Shown here one piece after another: positions 6,478 through 14,613 of a DNA stretch of 64,000 nucleotides. Made by a program: the position numbers and the translations under genes. Below the pieces are notes generated by a model. It saw only the letters and a list, made by a program, of their open reading frames with translations, searched no databases and was not told the origin of the DNA. Source of the stretch: an uncultured Oleispira sp. GTDB lineage: Bacteria; Pseudomonadota; Gammaproteobacteria; Pseudomonadales; Oceanobacteraceae. Positions within the stretch are counted from its first letter, which is position 1. The number at the start of each line of letters is the position of its first letter. Where the stretch lies: the NCBI GenBank assembly GCA_913061415.1, contig CAJXUD010000001.1:248001-312000 (forward strand). The letters run 5' to 3'.

Positions 6478-7374
6478 TCAAAGGTAAGCGAGAATCAGCC
6501 CGACTAAAACGGCGACTCCAACCCAATGACTAGTAATAAAGCCAGCGAAGCAGCCCGCCCTATCACGAGCACGAATAAGCCATTGCTGATGAATCATCAA
6601 GCCCGTGGCAACGAGAAGTCCAAGATAATAAAAAGCATTTAACGATAATTCTGATCCTAATAAAAATAGGCAAAAAAGGGTGATGCCTTGCAAAATACCA
6701 ATCATCACTTTATCGGCATCCGCAAAGAGAATCGCGGTGGACTTAACCCCTATTTTCAGATCATCATCGCGATCAACCATGGCATACATCGTATCGTAGG
6801 CGACCGTCCAGCTTAGGTTAGCCATGTAGATTAACCAAACATATTTTGGCAGCTCGCCCGCTTGTGCGGCAAAGGCCATAGGAATTGCCCAAGAGAATGC
6901 CGCGCCTAAAAAGACTTGCGGCAAATGGGTATGGCGCTTCATAAACGGATAAATAGCCGCCAGTGCCGCCCCCGCAAATGAAAGCTGGATGGTTAGAGTA
7001 TTGGTGAACAATACTAAAATAAAAGAAATCGCTAATAAGCTAAAAAATAGAATCATGGCTTGTTTACTGGTCACTGCTCCGGTGATCAAAGGGCGGTTAA
7101 CCGTGCGCGTGACGTGCCCATCTACTTTACGGTCGGCATAATCATTAATAACGCAGCCCGCTGAGCGCATAAAAATAACGCCCAAAGTAAAGATCAATAG
7201 CACAGAAAGATCAGGCATACCTTTAGCGGCAATCCAAAGCGCCCAAAGCGTTGGCCATAACAGCAAGTAAATGCCCACAGGCTTATCTAGGCGCATTAAC
7301 TCAACAAAGGGTTTAGCTTTTGGCCAATGTTGAGCAATGGCAGGTTGTTGGAGCAGTCTCTGAATAGGTGTCAT
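6478..7374 (-). CDS. ubiA: 4-hydroxybenzoate polyprenyltransferase UbiA
   Basis: A 298-residue integral membrane prenyltransferase that attaches the polyprenyl tail to 4-hydroxybenzoate, the second step of ubiquinone synthesis. The first Asp-rich motif NDYADRKVD is at residues 77-85 and the second, [13 protein letters not shown], lies near 197-209; both bind Mg-prenyl diphosphate. About eight hydrophobic helices are visible. [13 protein letters not shown] is a family signature. It lies downstream of ubiC on the same strand with a 33-bp gap, so the two probably form an operon. phoB follows after about 145 bp, with its own Pho boxes. Confidence 0.96.
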   Translation of the reverse strand: MTPIQRLLQQPAIAQHWPKAKPFVELMRLDKPVGIYLLLWPTLWALWIAAKGMPDLSVLLIFTLGVIFMRSAGCVINDYADRKVDGHVTRTVNRPLITGAVTSKQAMILFFSLLAISFILVLFTNTLTIQLSFAGAALAAIYPFMKRHTHLPQVFLGAAFSWAIPMAFAAQAGELPKYVWLIYMANLSWTVAYDTMYAMVDRDDDLKIGVKSTAILFADADKVMIGILQGITLFCLFLLGSELSLNAFYYLGLLVATGLMIHQQWLIRARDRAGCFAGFITSHWVGVAVLVGLILAYL

Positions 7375-7407
7375 GGAATATCTTTTTTAGTTATTCAGTG
7401 GGTTGGA

Positions 7408-7950
7408 TTATTCCGTGGGAAGGGGCTGGGTAAAAGCCTCCGTCACGAGTACAGGTTTATTCTGTAAATAGAATACAGAACGACGCGCCCAGGATAAAGA
7501 TAGATCATTATTTGGGATGCGATAAGCACTCATTTTGCCCCGACGCATATTAGGATGGCTAAAAAGATAGGCGCCAATGGATTTGCTACCCCAATTTCGT
7601 AACTGACATTCGTCGCCTGTTAATGTGCTTTTGGGCATACAGGTGCGCGCATAGACTCTGGGTTGGCCCTTCACCTTTAAGACCACATCGCGACACCAGG
7701 CCGTTCTCTGACTGCCAGAACAACCCAATAATAGCGCTTCTTGCTGGCTCAGTTTTCGCCATCCCTGCCATAAGACCCGAACAGAGAAATCCCCATCACT
7801 AATGGCGATAAGCTGTGCCGTTAACGAGCCCGTATCAAATAATGTTTTACGCCAATTTAGAGGTACCGTGAAGTATTCTCGCTTATTCTTCGCCGACCAC
7901 GGCGGGAATGATTGAGATAAATATTGGCTGATAATGGACTGAATTTTCAT
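7408..7950 (-). CDS. ubiC: Chorismate-pyruvate lyase UbiC
   Basis: About 180 residues. It removes pyruvate from chorismate to give 4-hydroxybenzoate, the substrate of the UbiA encoded next. Visible family features are the CRDVVLKVKGQPRVYARTCMP segment (substrate Arg residues), GSKSIGAYLF (usual LG-x2-PLGE-x-LF) and the C-terminal LVTEAF carrying the catalytic Glu. The frame stays open upstream to a TTG at 7986, with in-frame ATGs at 7962 and 7950. The last gives a length nearest the family norm of about 165 residues. None has a strong ribosome binding site. Confidence 0.9.
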   Translation of the reverse strand: MKIQSIISQYLSQSFPPWSAKNKREYFTVPLNWRKTLFDTGSLTAQLIAISDGDFSVRVLWQGWRKLSQQEALLLGCSGSQRTAWCRDVVLKVKGQPRVYARTCMPKSTLTGDECQLRNWGSKSIGAYLFSHPNMRRGKMSAYRIPNNDLSLSWARRSVFYLQNKPVLVTEAFTQPLPTE

Positions 7951-8079
7951 GGCGCGGAGCATGGATGAAAACTGAGCTAAAGGCAAGATGCCTAATCATT
8001 TGTGTTGATTTTTTAGTCGATGAACAGTAGGTTACGCTTGCTTTAATCGTGATTATATAAACAGAAGAGAGATGTCCTA

Positions 8080-8244
8080 ATGAAGAAATGGGAATGCGTA
8101 GTATGTGGTTGGGTTTATGATGAAGAAGAAGGTTGCCCAGAAGAAGGTCTAGCACCAGGTACTGCTTGGGCTGATGTTCCCGACGATTTTATTTGCCCAG
8201 ATTGTGGTGTAGGTAAAGACGATTTCGAAATGGTTGAGATTTAA
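8080..8244 (+). CDS. rubA: Rubredoxin
   Basis: A 54-residue protein with the two CxxC knuckles that hold a single iron: CVVCGWVYD at residues 6-14 and CPDCGVGKDDF at 39-49. The aromatic residues W4, W11, Y13, W30 and F49 are conserved in place. The sequence EGLAPGTAWADVPDDF is typical of the AlkG2/RubA class, which hands electrons from rubredoxin reductase to alkane hydroxylase or other oxidases. It sits 47 bp upstream of the reductase gene, so the two form an electron-transfer operon. No hydroxylase gene is in the window. Confidence 0.97.
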   Translation: MKKWECVVCGWVYDEEEGCPEEGLAPGTAWADVPDDFICPDCGVGKDDFEMVEI

Positions 8245-8291
8245 TCTCAACGTTTCTAGTAAAAATTTCACTGAAACGAAGAAAATAAAAT

Positions 8292-9437
8292 ATGTCTCAA
8301 GCCCCTGTGATTGTAATTGGAACCGGTTTAGCAGGTTACAACCTCGTTAAAGAATTCCGCAAACAAGATGCTGAAACACCGGTATTAATGATTACTGCTG
8401 ACGATGGCCGTAATTATTCTAAGCCAATGCTATCTACCGGTTTTACCAAAGGTAAAAGTGCCAGCGAGCTGGCGATGGCTGATGCTGGAAAAATGGCAGA
8501 GCAGTTGAATGTCACTATTCGTACCAATACTCGCGTGACAAGTATTGATGCTGATGCTCACACTGTTTTTATCGGTGAAGAGCCCGTTGAATACAGCAAG
8601 CTAGTACTCGCGTGGGGGGCAGAACCTGTTGCAGCTCGCATAGAAGGTGATGCTGGCGAACATATTTTCGCAATTAATGATTTACAAGATTACGCTAATT
8701 TCCGTGCAGAGTTAGACGGTAAAAAGCGCGTATTAGTGATGGGTGCAGGGTTGATTGGGTGTGAATATGCCAATGACCTAAGCAATGGCGGCTATGAAGT
8801 AGAAGTCGTTGCACCTTGTAGTCAGATCTTACCTAACCTATTGCCAGAGCAAGCAGCCGTTGCTGTGCAGCATGGGCTAGAAGGTTTAGGGGTGAAATTT
8901 CACCTAGGCCCACTTGTTACCCGTGCGACTCAGAGCGATACCGGTTTAATCGTAGAGCTATCGAATGGCGAGCAAGTTGAAACAGACATCATTGTTTCAG
9001 CCATTGGTTTGCGCCCACGTTTAGACTTAGCGGTTAAAACAGGCATTCAAGTGAACCAAGGCATTTGTGTTGGTCGTTCATTAGAAACCAGCGCGAAAGA
9101 CATTTACGCGCTAGGCGATTGCGCTGAAGTAGAAGGCAAGGTGCTTCTGTACGTTATGCCTTTAATGGCCAGTGCTCGTGCGCTTGCCAAGACATTAGCG
9201 GGCCAGCCTACCGATGTAAGTTATGGCGCGATGCCAGTGATGATTAAAACGCCTGTTGTTCCTGTGGTGGTATCTCCTCCTGCCATTGAGGGTATATGGG
9301 ACATAGAAAGCAGTGGCGTGAACGTAAAAGCACTCTGTCGTGATGATGCTGGGGCATTATTAGGGTATGCTCTTACCGGGGCTTGCGTTGCTGATAAACT
9401 AGCATTAAACAAAGAGCTTCCCGCTATATTGAAGTAG
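8292..9437 (+). CDS. rubB: Rubredoxin-NAD(+) reductase
   Basis: A 381-residue FAD-dependent oxidoreductase of the size of Pseudomonas RubR. It has an N-terminal FAD-binding Rossmann motif [13 protein letters not shown] (from residue 7), a central NADH-binding [14 protein letters not shown] (about 145-158) and the second FAD motif [11 protein letters not shown] (about 269-279). [10 protein letters not shown] near residue 42 is typical of rubredoxin reductases. It transfers electrons from NADH to the rubredoxin encoded just upstream. Its placement between rubredoxin and an HU gene matches Pseudomonas. Confidence 0.94.
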   Translation: MSQAPVIVIGTGLAGYNLVKEFRKQDAETPVLMITADDGRNYSKPMLSTGFTKGKSASELAMADAGKMAEQLNVTIRTNTRVTSIDADAHTVFIGEEPVEYSKLVLAWGAEPVAARIEGDAGEHIFAINDLQDYANFRAELDGKKRVLVMGAGLIGCEYANDLSNGGYEVEVVAPCSQILPNLLPEQAAVAVQHGLEGLGVKFHLGPLVTRATQSDTGLIVELSNGEQVETDIIVSAIGLRPRLDLAVKTGIQVNQGICVGRSLETSAKDIYALGDCAEVEGKVLLYVMPLMASARALAKTLAGQPTDVSYGAMPVMIKTPVVPVVVSPPAIEGIWDIESSGVNVKALCRDDAGALLGYALTGACVADKLALNKELPAILK

Positions 9438-9470
9438 TCTATAAAGAAAACAAAAATCAAGGATCAAGAC

Positions 9471-9743
9471 ATGCGCAAACCTGAATTAGCCGCTGCAATT
9501 GCAGAAGAAACGGGTCTAACGAAAGAAAAATCCAACGAAGTAATCACTGTAATTACTGATCAAATCGCTAAAACTTTAAGTGAAGGCGATACGGTAGCCT
9601 TGATTGGCTTTGGTACTTTTAGCCGTCGTTCACGCGCTGAACGTAAAGGTAAAAACCCACAAACGGGTGCTGAGTTAATCATTCCAGCCAGTAATACGGC
9701 TGCTTTTAAGCCGGGTAAAGGCTTGAAGGATAAAGTTCAATAA
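9471..9743 (+). CDS. hupB: HU family DNA-binding protein
   Basis: A 90-residue histone-like protein: basic dimeric DNA binder of the nucleoid. It shows the complete HU signature, with GFGTFSRRSRAERKGKNPQTGAELIIPASNTAAFKPGK covering the beta arm and its intercalating proline. It has MRKPELAAAIAEETGLTK at the N-terminus, not the usual MNKSELI of HU-beta, so assignment to hupA or hupB is tentative. The next gene starts with GTG two bases after its stop, so they are co-translated. Confidence 0.9.
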   Translation: MRKPELAAAIAEETGLTKEKSNEVITVITDQIAKTLSEGDTVALIGFGTFSRRSRAERKGKNPQTGAELIIPASNTAAFKPGKGLKDKVQ

Positions 9744-9745
9744 TT

Positions 9746-10312
9746 GTGACTGACTCCTTATCGAACAAAGCTTTAACTCGTATATGGGTAGAAAAGCTAG
9801 TGGTGGGGGAGGGACTTTGTCCTTTCGCCCACCCGATTATGGATAGACTCCATATCGAAGAATGTAAAAGCCAAGATTTAGAGCAAATTACGCGCGCATT
9901 TCTATCGTTACTCAACGAAATGCAGCTAGCGGATGATGAAGACTTGCCCACCGCATTATTTATTGTGCCGCAGGCATTGGCTGATTTTGATGATTATTTG
10001 GATTGGTTATTCTTGTGTGAAGAGTTACTCGAGCAGTCGGGCCTAGAGGGCGATATACAGCTTGCTAGTTTTCATCCTCATTATGAGTTTGAAGGCGAAG
10101 ACGCCGACGCCATGACGAATTATTCCAATCGCTCTCCGTTCCCTATGATTCATTTTATTCGTGAAAATCATATTAGCGAAGCGCTAAAGACGGTGACTAA
10201 GCCGGAAGCTATTCCAGAACGAAATAAACGCCACATGCAGCGTTTAGGTAGGGATGGATTATTGCAATTGATGCCAGAACTGGCTGATAGCGCAATTTTT
10301 GTGAAAACGTAA
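9746..10312 (+). CDS. DUF1415 family protein
   Basis: A 188-residue soluble protein of unknown function. WVEKLVVGEGLCPFAHP near the N-terminus, FHPHYEFEGEDADAMTNYSNRSPFPMIHFIRE in the middle and RNKRHMQRLG near the end identify DUF1415. The conserved Cys, His and Asp/Glu residues suggest a metal or cofactor site, but no activity is known to me. It uses a GTG start two bases after the HU stop codon, indicating translational coupling. Confidence 0.85.
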   Translation: MTDSLSNKALTRIWVEKLVVGEGLCPFAHPIMDRLHIEECKSQDLEQITRAFLSLLNEMQLADDEDLPTALFIVPQALADFDDYLDWLFLCEELLEQSGLEGDIQLASFHPHYEFEGEDADAMTNYSNRSPFPMIHFIRENHISEALKTVTKPEAIPERNKRHMQRLGRDGLLQLMPELADSAIFVKT

Positions 10313-10376
10313 GCAGCCAATCTCCTCTGGCTTGCCGATTATTAGATGTACATTCAATTACTAAGGTAGAACGACA

Positions 10377-10754
10377 ATGAAATTTCGTATGTTGCTTTGG
10401 GCTCTAGGCCTAATGATGAAAAAAGCGAGCAAGAATAACCCTGACTTTAAAAAGCAGTTAACGGGTAAAGATTTCTCTTTTCAGATCCAGACTCTAGATG
10501 GCAATATTGCACGTCACTTTGTCGTGAAAGATGAGCGCGTTAAGTCTAAGGGCGGAGCTGCGAAAGACCCTGCATTCAGTATTTCTTTTAAAGATGCACC
10601 TACAGGCATGTACATCATGACTGCGAAAGACAAAAATGCTTTCATGAAAGGCATTCAAGAAAAAGACATTAAAATTGATGGCGATCTGTCATTAGTTATG
10701 TGGTTCCAAAGCATCGTTAAGCACGTTAAGCCAAAAAGTAAAAAAAAGAAGTAA
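10377..10754 (+). CDS. SCP2-like sterol/lipid carrier domain protein
   Basis: A 125-residue protein with an N-terminal hydrophobic helix (MKFRMLLWALGLMMKKA). A small alpha/beta domain follows: FSFQIQTLDGNIARHFVVKD, then DPAFSISFKDAPTGMYIMTAK and IQEKDIKIDGDLSLVMWFQ. This resembles the SCP-2 lipid-binding fold. It ends in a Lys-rich tail. In related bacteria such small proteins are sometimes mislabelled helicase. It may bind fatty acyl or other lipids, but this is inferred from fold similarity only. Confidence 0.65.
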   Translation: MKFRMLLWALGLMMKKASKNNPDFKKQLTGKDFSFQIQTLDGNIARHFVVKDERVKSKGGAAKDPAFSISFKDAPTGMYIMTAKDKNAFMKGIQEKDIKIDGDLSLVMWFQSIVKHVKPKSKKKK

Positions 10755-10811
10755 AAGCAGACGTAAAAGAAGTAACGAAAACGCCTAATTTGTAGCTACG
10801 CTATAGATTGG

Positions 10812-10836
10812 GCGCTTTGCTTTAAGCGCTTTACTT
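10812..10836 (+). terminator. Possible terminator
   Basis: GCGCTT (10812-10817), loop TGCTTT, AAGCGC (10824-10829), then TTTACTTT. The stem is short but followed by a T-rich tract between two same-strand genes. Confidence 0.45.
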
Positions 10837-10865
10837 TAATTGATGACAATACCCGCAGATCACTC

Positions 10866-10889
10866 TATCTAGACTCTCCATATCTAGAC
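10866..10889. repeat. 9-bp direct repeat TATCTAGAC upstream of transporter gene
   Basis: TATCTAGAC occurs at 10866-10874 and at 10881-10889, start to start 15 bp, ending 21 bp before the transporter ATG. It may be a regulator site; no known consensus is recognised. Confidence 0.6.
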
Positions 10890-10910
10890 CCACAAAATAA
10901 GGATAGCCAG

Positions 10911-12218
10911 ATGAATCTCACACAACGGATTTTATTGGCGATGGCAGCGGCCATCTTGTTAGGCAGTGCGACTCAGCAGCTATTATTATGGCCAGAAATC
11001 CCCGCTTGGCTCGACACCGTATTAAATGATGGTTTAGCAGGTGGTCTATTTTATGTGGGGGGAAAAATCTTTGTCGCGAGTTTAAAAGTACTGGTTGTTC
11101 CTTTGGTATTCATCTCACTAGTGTGTGGTACCTGTCAGCTACAAGGCCAAAGTTCTCTTGGCCGTTTAAGTTTCAAAGCGATAGGTCTCTATCTATTAAC
11201 GACTGCGATTGCGATCTCTATTGCGATTCTTGTGGCGGAGTTATTACAGCCCGGCATGGGCATTGAGATGACGACTACGGCTGATTTTATTGCGCCTGCT
11301 TCTCAGCCTATAAGCCAAGTTTTTATCAACATATTTCCTAACAACCCCGTGAAGGCGATGGCTGAAGGCAATATGCTACAAGTGATTGTTTTTGCAATAT
11401 TAATTGGTCTTGCGATCAGTCGTAGTGGCGAGCATGGAGAAAGACTCGCGCGCACGTTTAACGATTGGAACGAGATCATGATGACCTTGGTGACTCTGCT
11501 AATGAAGCTTGCCCCTTATGGTGTGTTTTGCTTGTTATTCAGCTTATTCGCCAAGCAAGGTTTAGGCGTTATCGGTGACCTAGCGCTGTATATGTTTACG
11601 GTTTTATTAGTATTAGCGATTCATGCATTAGGTGTGTATCCCTTGTTATTGAAAGGCTTCTCGGGCTTAAACCCTATGATCTTTTTACGCAAAATGCGCA
11701 ATACGCAGTTATTTGCATTCAGCACGGCATCAAGTTCCGCTACGATACCAGTGACCTTACGAGCCGTAGAGCAGCGTTTGGGCGTTAGCAATCGCATTGC
11801 TTCTTTCACAGTTCCATTGGGCGCTACCATCAACATGGATGGTACGGCTATTATGCAAGGGGTGGCGACGGTCTTTATTGCTCAAGCCTTTGGTTTAGAG
11901 CTGGGTCTTACGGACTATCTGTTAGTCATTGCGACGGCAACTCTGGCATCTGTAGGAACAGCGGGTGTACCAGGCGTGGGTTTGGTAACGCTGGCGATGG
12001 TGCTACAACAGGTTGGTTTACCGGTAGAAGGTATCGCCCTGATTATTGGTGTTGATAGACTGTTAGACATGGTGAGAACGGCGGTTAACGTGACGGGTGA
12101 TGCAACGGTTTCGTGTATTGTGGCTTCTTCTGAAGATGCCATGGATAAAACAATTTTTAATGATCGCAATGCTGGAATCCAAGATTCGCACGCGAGCAAA
12201 GTGGAAACTCAAGTTTAA
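10911..12218 (+). CDS. Dicarboxylate/amino acid:cation symporter (DAACS, GltP/DctA type)
   Basis: A 435-residue secondary transporter that uses a Na+ or H+ gradient to import C4-dicarboxylates or acidic amino acids. It has about eight transmembrane helices and two re-entrant hairpins. The serine-rich hairpin FSTASSSATIPVTLRAVEQRLGV, the NMDGTAIMQGVATVFIAQAF motif and the C-terminal VDRLLDMVRTAVNVTGDA are all conserved; the last holds the substrate Asp/Arg region. ASVGTAGVPGVG is the second hairpin. The stop overlaps the next start by one base (TAATG). Whether glutamate, aspartate or succinate is the substrate is not settled. Confidence 0.92.
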   Translation: MNLTQRILLAMAAAILLGSATQQLLLWPEIPAWLDTVLNDGLAGGLFYVGGKIFVASLKVLVVPLVFISLVCGTCQLQGQSSLGRLSFKAIGLYLLTTAIAISIAILVAELLQPGMGIEMTTTADFIAPASQPISQVFINIFPNNPVKAMAEGNMLQVIVFAILIGLAISRSGEHGERLARTFNDWNEIMMTLVTLLMKLAPYGVFCLLFSLFAKQGLGVIGDLALYMFTVLLVLAIHALGVYPLLLKGFSGLNPMIFLRKMRNTQLFAFSTASSSATIPVTLRAVEQRLGVSNRIASFTVPLGATINMDGTAIMQGVATVFIAQAFGLELGLTDYLLVIATATLASVGTAGVPGVGLVTLAMVLQQVGLPVEGIALIIGVDRLLDMVRTAVNVTGDATVSCIVASSEDAMDKTIFNDRNAGIQDSHASKVETQV

Positions 12219-12991
12219 TGTTACGTTTATCTTTTTTATTGGTCGCAAGCGCTTTTACTTTCTCTTCTCAGGCTCAAGCCATAGAAGAATATACGCCGAC
12301 AGGATTATCGCAGGCTGAAGAAGTAGAAGATGCGTTTACTGAATTAGAATATAAGCTCGTAGAAGCTTCTGGTTTATTGAGTTTATCGCAGCAAATTAAA
12401 GACAGTGCTCAGAGTTTAATTGCAGAGGCCATTGAGGGCTCGCAAGAGAATCCAGATGTGGTTGGTATAAATCATGCGCAGCATTTTGCCATTGCCAAGC
12501 AGTTGGCTAAGCGTTGGGCAGAAGAGCCGTTGCAGCAGCGGCTATTGGCGTTGGTGAAAGCGATGCCTGTTGAAACGCAAATGCAGATCGAGAAGCAGCT
12601 TAGTCATCCGCTACTCGTCAGTGCGCAAGAGAAAGAGCGTGCCGCCATTAAAGTGCAAGGTAGCAATGCCTACAGTCTGTACATGAAAAAACTGAAACAG
12701 CGCCCACCAGCCGCCTTACGATGGGCCTTGGTTGAGAGTGTTGATAAGCAGTCAGGATTTTCTCAAATAATCATTCAAGCGCGCTCGGTTGTGATCAAAG
12801 AAATTAAGCAACAAGTTAAAGGTTGGCAGCCAGCGGTATCTTGGGAATCTGAAGTGCGACAAGATGTTTTACAGTTCTTATTTTACGCTTACCGTAAAAC
12901 CCCGAATAATGAATTGAAAAACATTGCCGATAGTTTCAATCAGCCAGAGCTGAAGCAGTTTTATAATTCAGTGATTGCTTCGATCAAATAA
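12218..12991 (+). CDS. Exported protein of unknown function (DUF2059-like C-terminus)
   Basis: A 257-residue protein with a cleavable signal peptide (MLRLSFLLVASAFTFSSQAQA, cut near residue 21). The mature part is helical and charged. Its last 60 residues, with FYAYRKTPNNELKNIADSFNQPELKQFYNSV, resemble the tail of DUF2059 periplasmic proteins. The start ATG shares a base with the stop of the transporter, so it is translated with it. A role near that transporter in the periplasm is possible but not shown. Confidence 0.65.
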   Translation: MLRLSFLLVASAFTFSSQAQAIEEYTPTGLSQAEEVEDAFTELEYKLVEASGLLSLSQQIKDSAQSLIAEAIEGSQENPDVVGINHAQHFAIAKQLAKRWAEEPLQQRLLALVKAMPVETQMQIEKQLSHPLLVSAQEKERAAIKVQGSNAYSLYMKKLKQRPPAALRWALVESVDKQSGFSQIIIQARSVVIKEIKQQVKGWQPAVSWESEVRQDVLQFLFYAYRKTPNNELKNIADSFNQPELKQFYNSVIASIK

Positions 12992-12992
12992 A

Positions 12993-13024
12993 CAATAAGC
13001 CCGCTGTGAGTTGCGGGCTTATTG
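12993..13024. terminator. Terminator hairpin between convergent genes
   Basis: CAATAAGCCCGC (12993-13004) and GCGGGCTTATTG (13013-13024) form a perfect 12-bp stem with an 8-nt loop. The downstream strand is T-rich mainly on the minus side (TTGTTTATTT), so it may serve both directions. Confidence 0.8.
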
Positions 13025-13081
13025 TTGATGAGTTATCAGTGATTGCCATTAAGGGCAGAAGCATAGTGAGCAGCAACCAAG

Positions 13082-14476
13082 CTACTTATTGAGCATTTGA
13101 ATGAGTTCATCAAGATCATCGGCTTTTTCTAGCAGACTTTCGGTAATTCCATTAACACCCTCCGCCGTTATTCCTAAACGCGTAAAAACTTCATCCTGAG
13201 GTTGCTCCCAAGCCCCATCACCAAAACCGTGACCCCGTAATGCGCGAGTAGCAACATAGAGCAAGTTTGCACAGGTGCTAAAATCACCATCATAGTTTGG
13301 ATTGTGCTGGCTGCGCAGAGAGATAACCACTTCTTCAGGCATGCGCCACTGCTGCATTAACAAGCTACTGACCTGTTCACGGGTTAAGCCAATTAAGTAC
13401 TTTTCTAACAAGCTGCGGTTAATGTGCGGGTTGGCTTCGATGTGTCGGTTAATTAAGGCAAACTGGGGTGGAAAAACATGACCCATAATTAAATAGCCAA
13501 AATTATGCAATAAGCCGCATAGATAAGCGGTTCCGGTATTTGGTCGCATTTTAGCCGGCATTAGGCGAGCGAGCTCACCCATTAAAGCAGCGGTTAGTAC
13601 CGCTTGCTGCCAAAAAGGCGCATAACCATTGGGGCCTTCTTTAGGCACGGTTAATGTTCGTCCTAAAGCCAGCCCAAGTGCTAGGTTAATGACTAAATCA
13701 AACCCTAATACTCGGATAACCGCATCTTCGACGGATTTAATTTCGCCTTTAACGCCGTAATAAGGAGAGCGCGCCCAACTGACGACTTGAGCTGCCATGC
13801 CGGGGTCCATTTCAACGACGTTTGCCAGTTCTGTGGTATCTGCATTTGGGTCAACCCGCAGATCAATGATCTTTCTGGCTGTTTCCGGCAGAGGCGGTAA
13901 ATCGAGCGTTTCTTCTATGCGTTTTTTAATGCGCAGGGGCGTAAATTGTTTAATGGCTGCGTATACGTCATCCAAATCTTGAGTCGGACTTTGCTCATAA
14001 TTAGGTAGAGGTAATGGCACGGTGTAATTGCCAATGGTTGAGCTGGTGGTCAACGCTTTAAAGCAGTCGACGGGCAGTTTGATCCACTCGTAGTTGTCTC
14101 CTGAGGTAATAAATAACTCAGTCTCAGCGAGTAGATGTTTATCGATTAGGCTATCTATCTGGGTCACTTGAGGCAGTGCGGGAAAGTCTTCAATACCAAA
14201 TTTTGCTTTAAGCTTAGTCAGCTCGTCAGGTTTTAGGGCGCTGAATTGGCGGCCACATTGCTGTGATAAACGATTTAAATCGAGTATGCGATTACTAGGA
14301 ATGACGACCTGAACTTGGCCAATGCTATCTTTTAGAAAAATGACGCGGGCGAGCTTGCTTGAATAGCTTGTCATGGGATTGCCCTGCATAAGCTGAAAAG
14401 TATCTTCGTCATCTGTTAATTGATAGTCAACTTGCCAGTCGTCTAATACTTTTAATACGGTAGCTGGAATGGTCAT
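13082..14476 (-). CDS. YbaK-like/HDOD fusion protein
   Basis: A 464-residue protein with two domains. Residues about 1-150 resemble the YbaK/ProX aminoacyl-tRNA editing fold: FQLMQGNPMTSYSSKLARVIFLKD, then VVIPSNRILDLNRLSQQCG, LKPDELTKLKAKFGIEDFPALP and LFITSGDNYEWIKLP. Residues about 180-400 are an HDOD domain (LPPLPETARKIIDLRVDPNADTTELA, VVEMDPGMAAQVVSWARSPYYG, TAYLCGLLHNFGYL), a signalling module related to HD hydrolases but lacking the metal ligands. HDOD proteins act in motility, biofilm and c-di-GMP networks. The joint function is unknown. It is monocistronic. Confidence 0.8.
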   Translation of the reverse strand: MTIPATVLKVLDDWQVDYQLTDDEDTFQLMQGNPMTSYSSKLARVIFLKDSIGQVQVVIPSNRILDLNRLSQQCGRQFSALKPDELTKLKAKFGIEDFPALPQVTQIDSLIDKHLLAETELFITSGDNYEWIKLPVDCFKALTTSSTIGNYTVPLPLPNYEQSPTQDLDDVYAAIKQFTPLRIKKRIEETLDLPPLPETARKIIDLRVDPNADTTELANVVEMDPGMAAQVVSWARSPYYGVKGEIKSVEDAVIRVLGFDLVINLALGLALGRTLTVPKEGPNGYAPFWQQAVLTAALMGELARLMPAKMRPNTGTAYLCGLLHNFGYLIMGHVFPPQFALINRHIEANPHINRSLLEKYLIGLTREQVSSLLMQQWRMPEEVVISLRSQHNPNYDGDFSTCANLLYVATRALRGHGFGDGAWEQPQDEVFTRLGITAEGVNGITESLLEKADDLDELIQMLNK

Positions 14477-14613
14477 GAATTGAGCCTTAAGATTTTATCT
14501 ATCTATAGAATATAGATCAGAAAAAAACTTTTGCTGGCGAAATACTGTCTAAATCAACGGCTGTACTGTTAAGTCAGCTTTCTTTAGTCAAAAGCCATTT
14601 AGACAGAAGCCAT

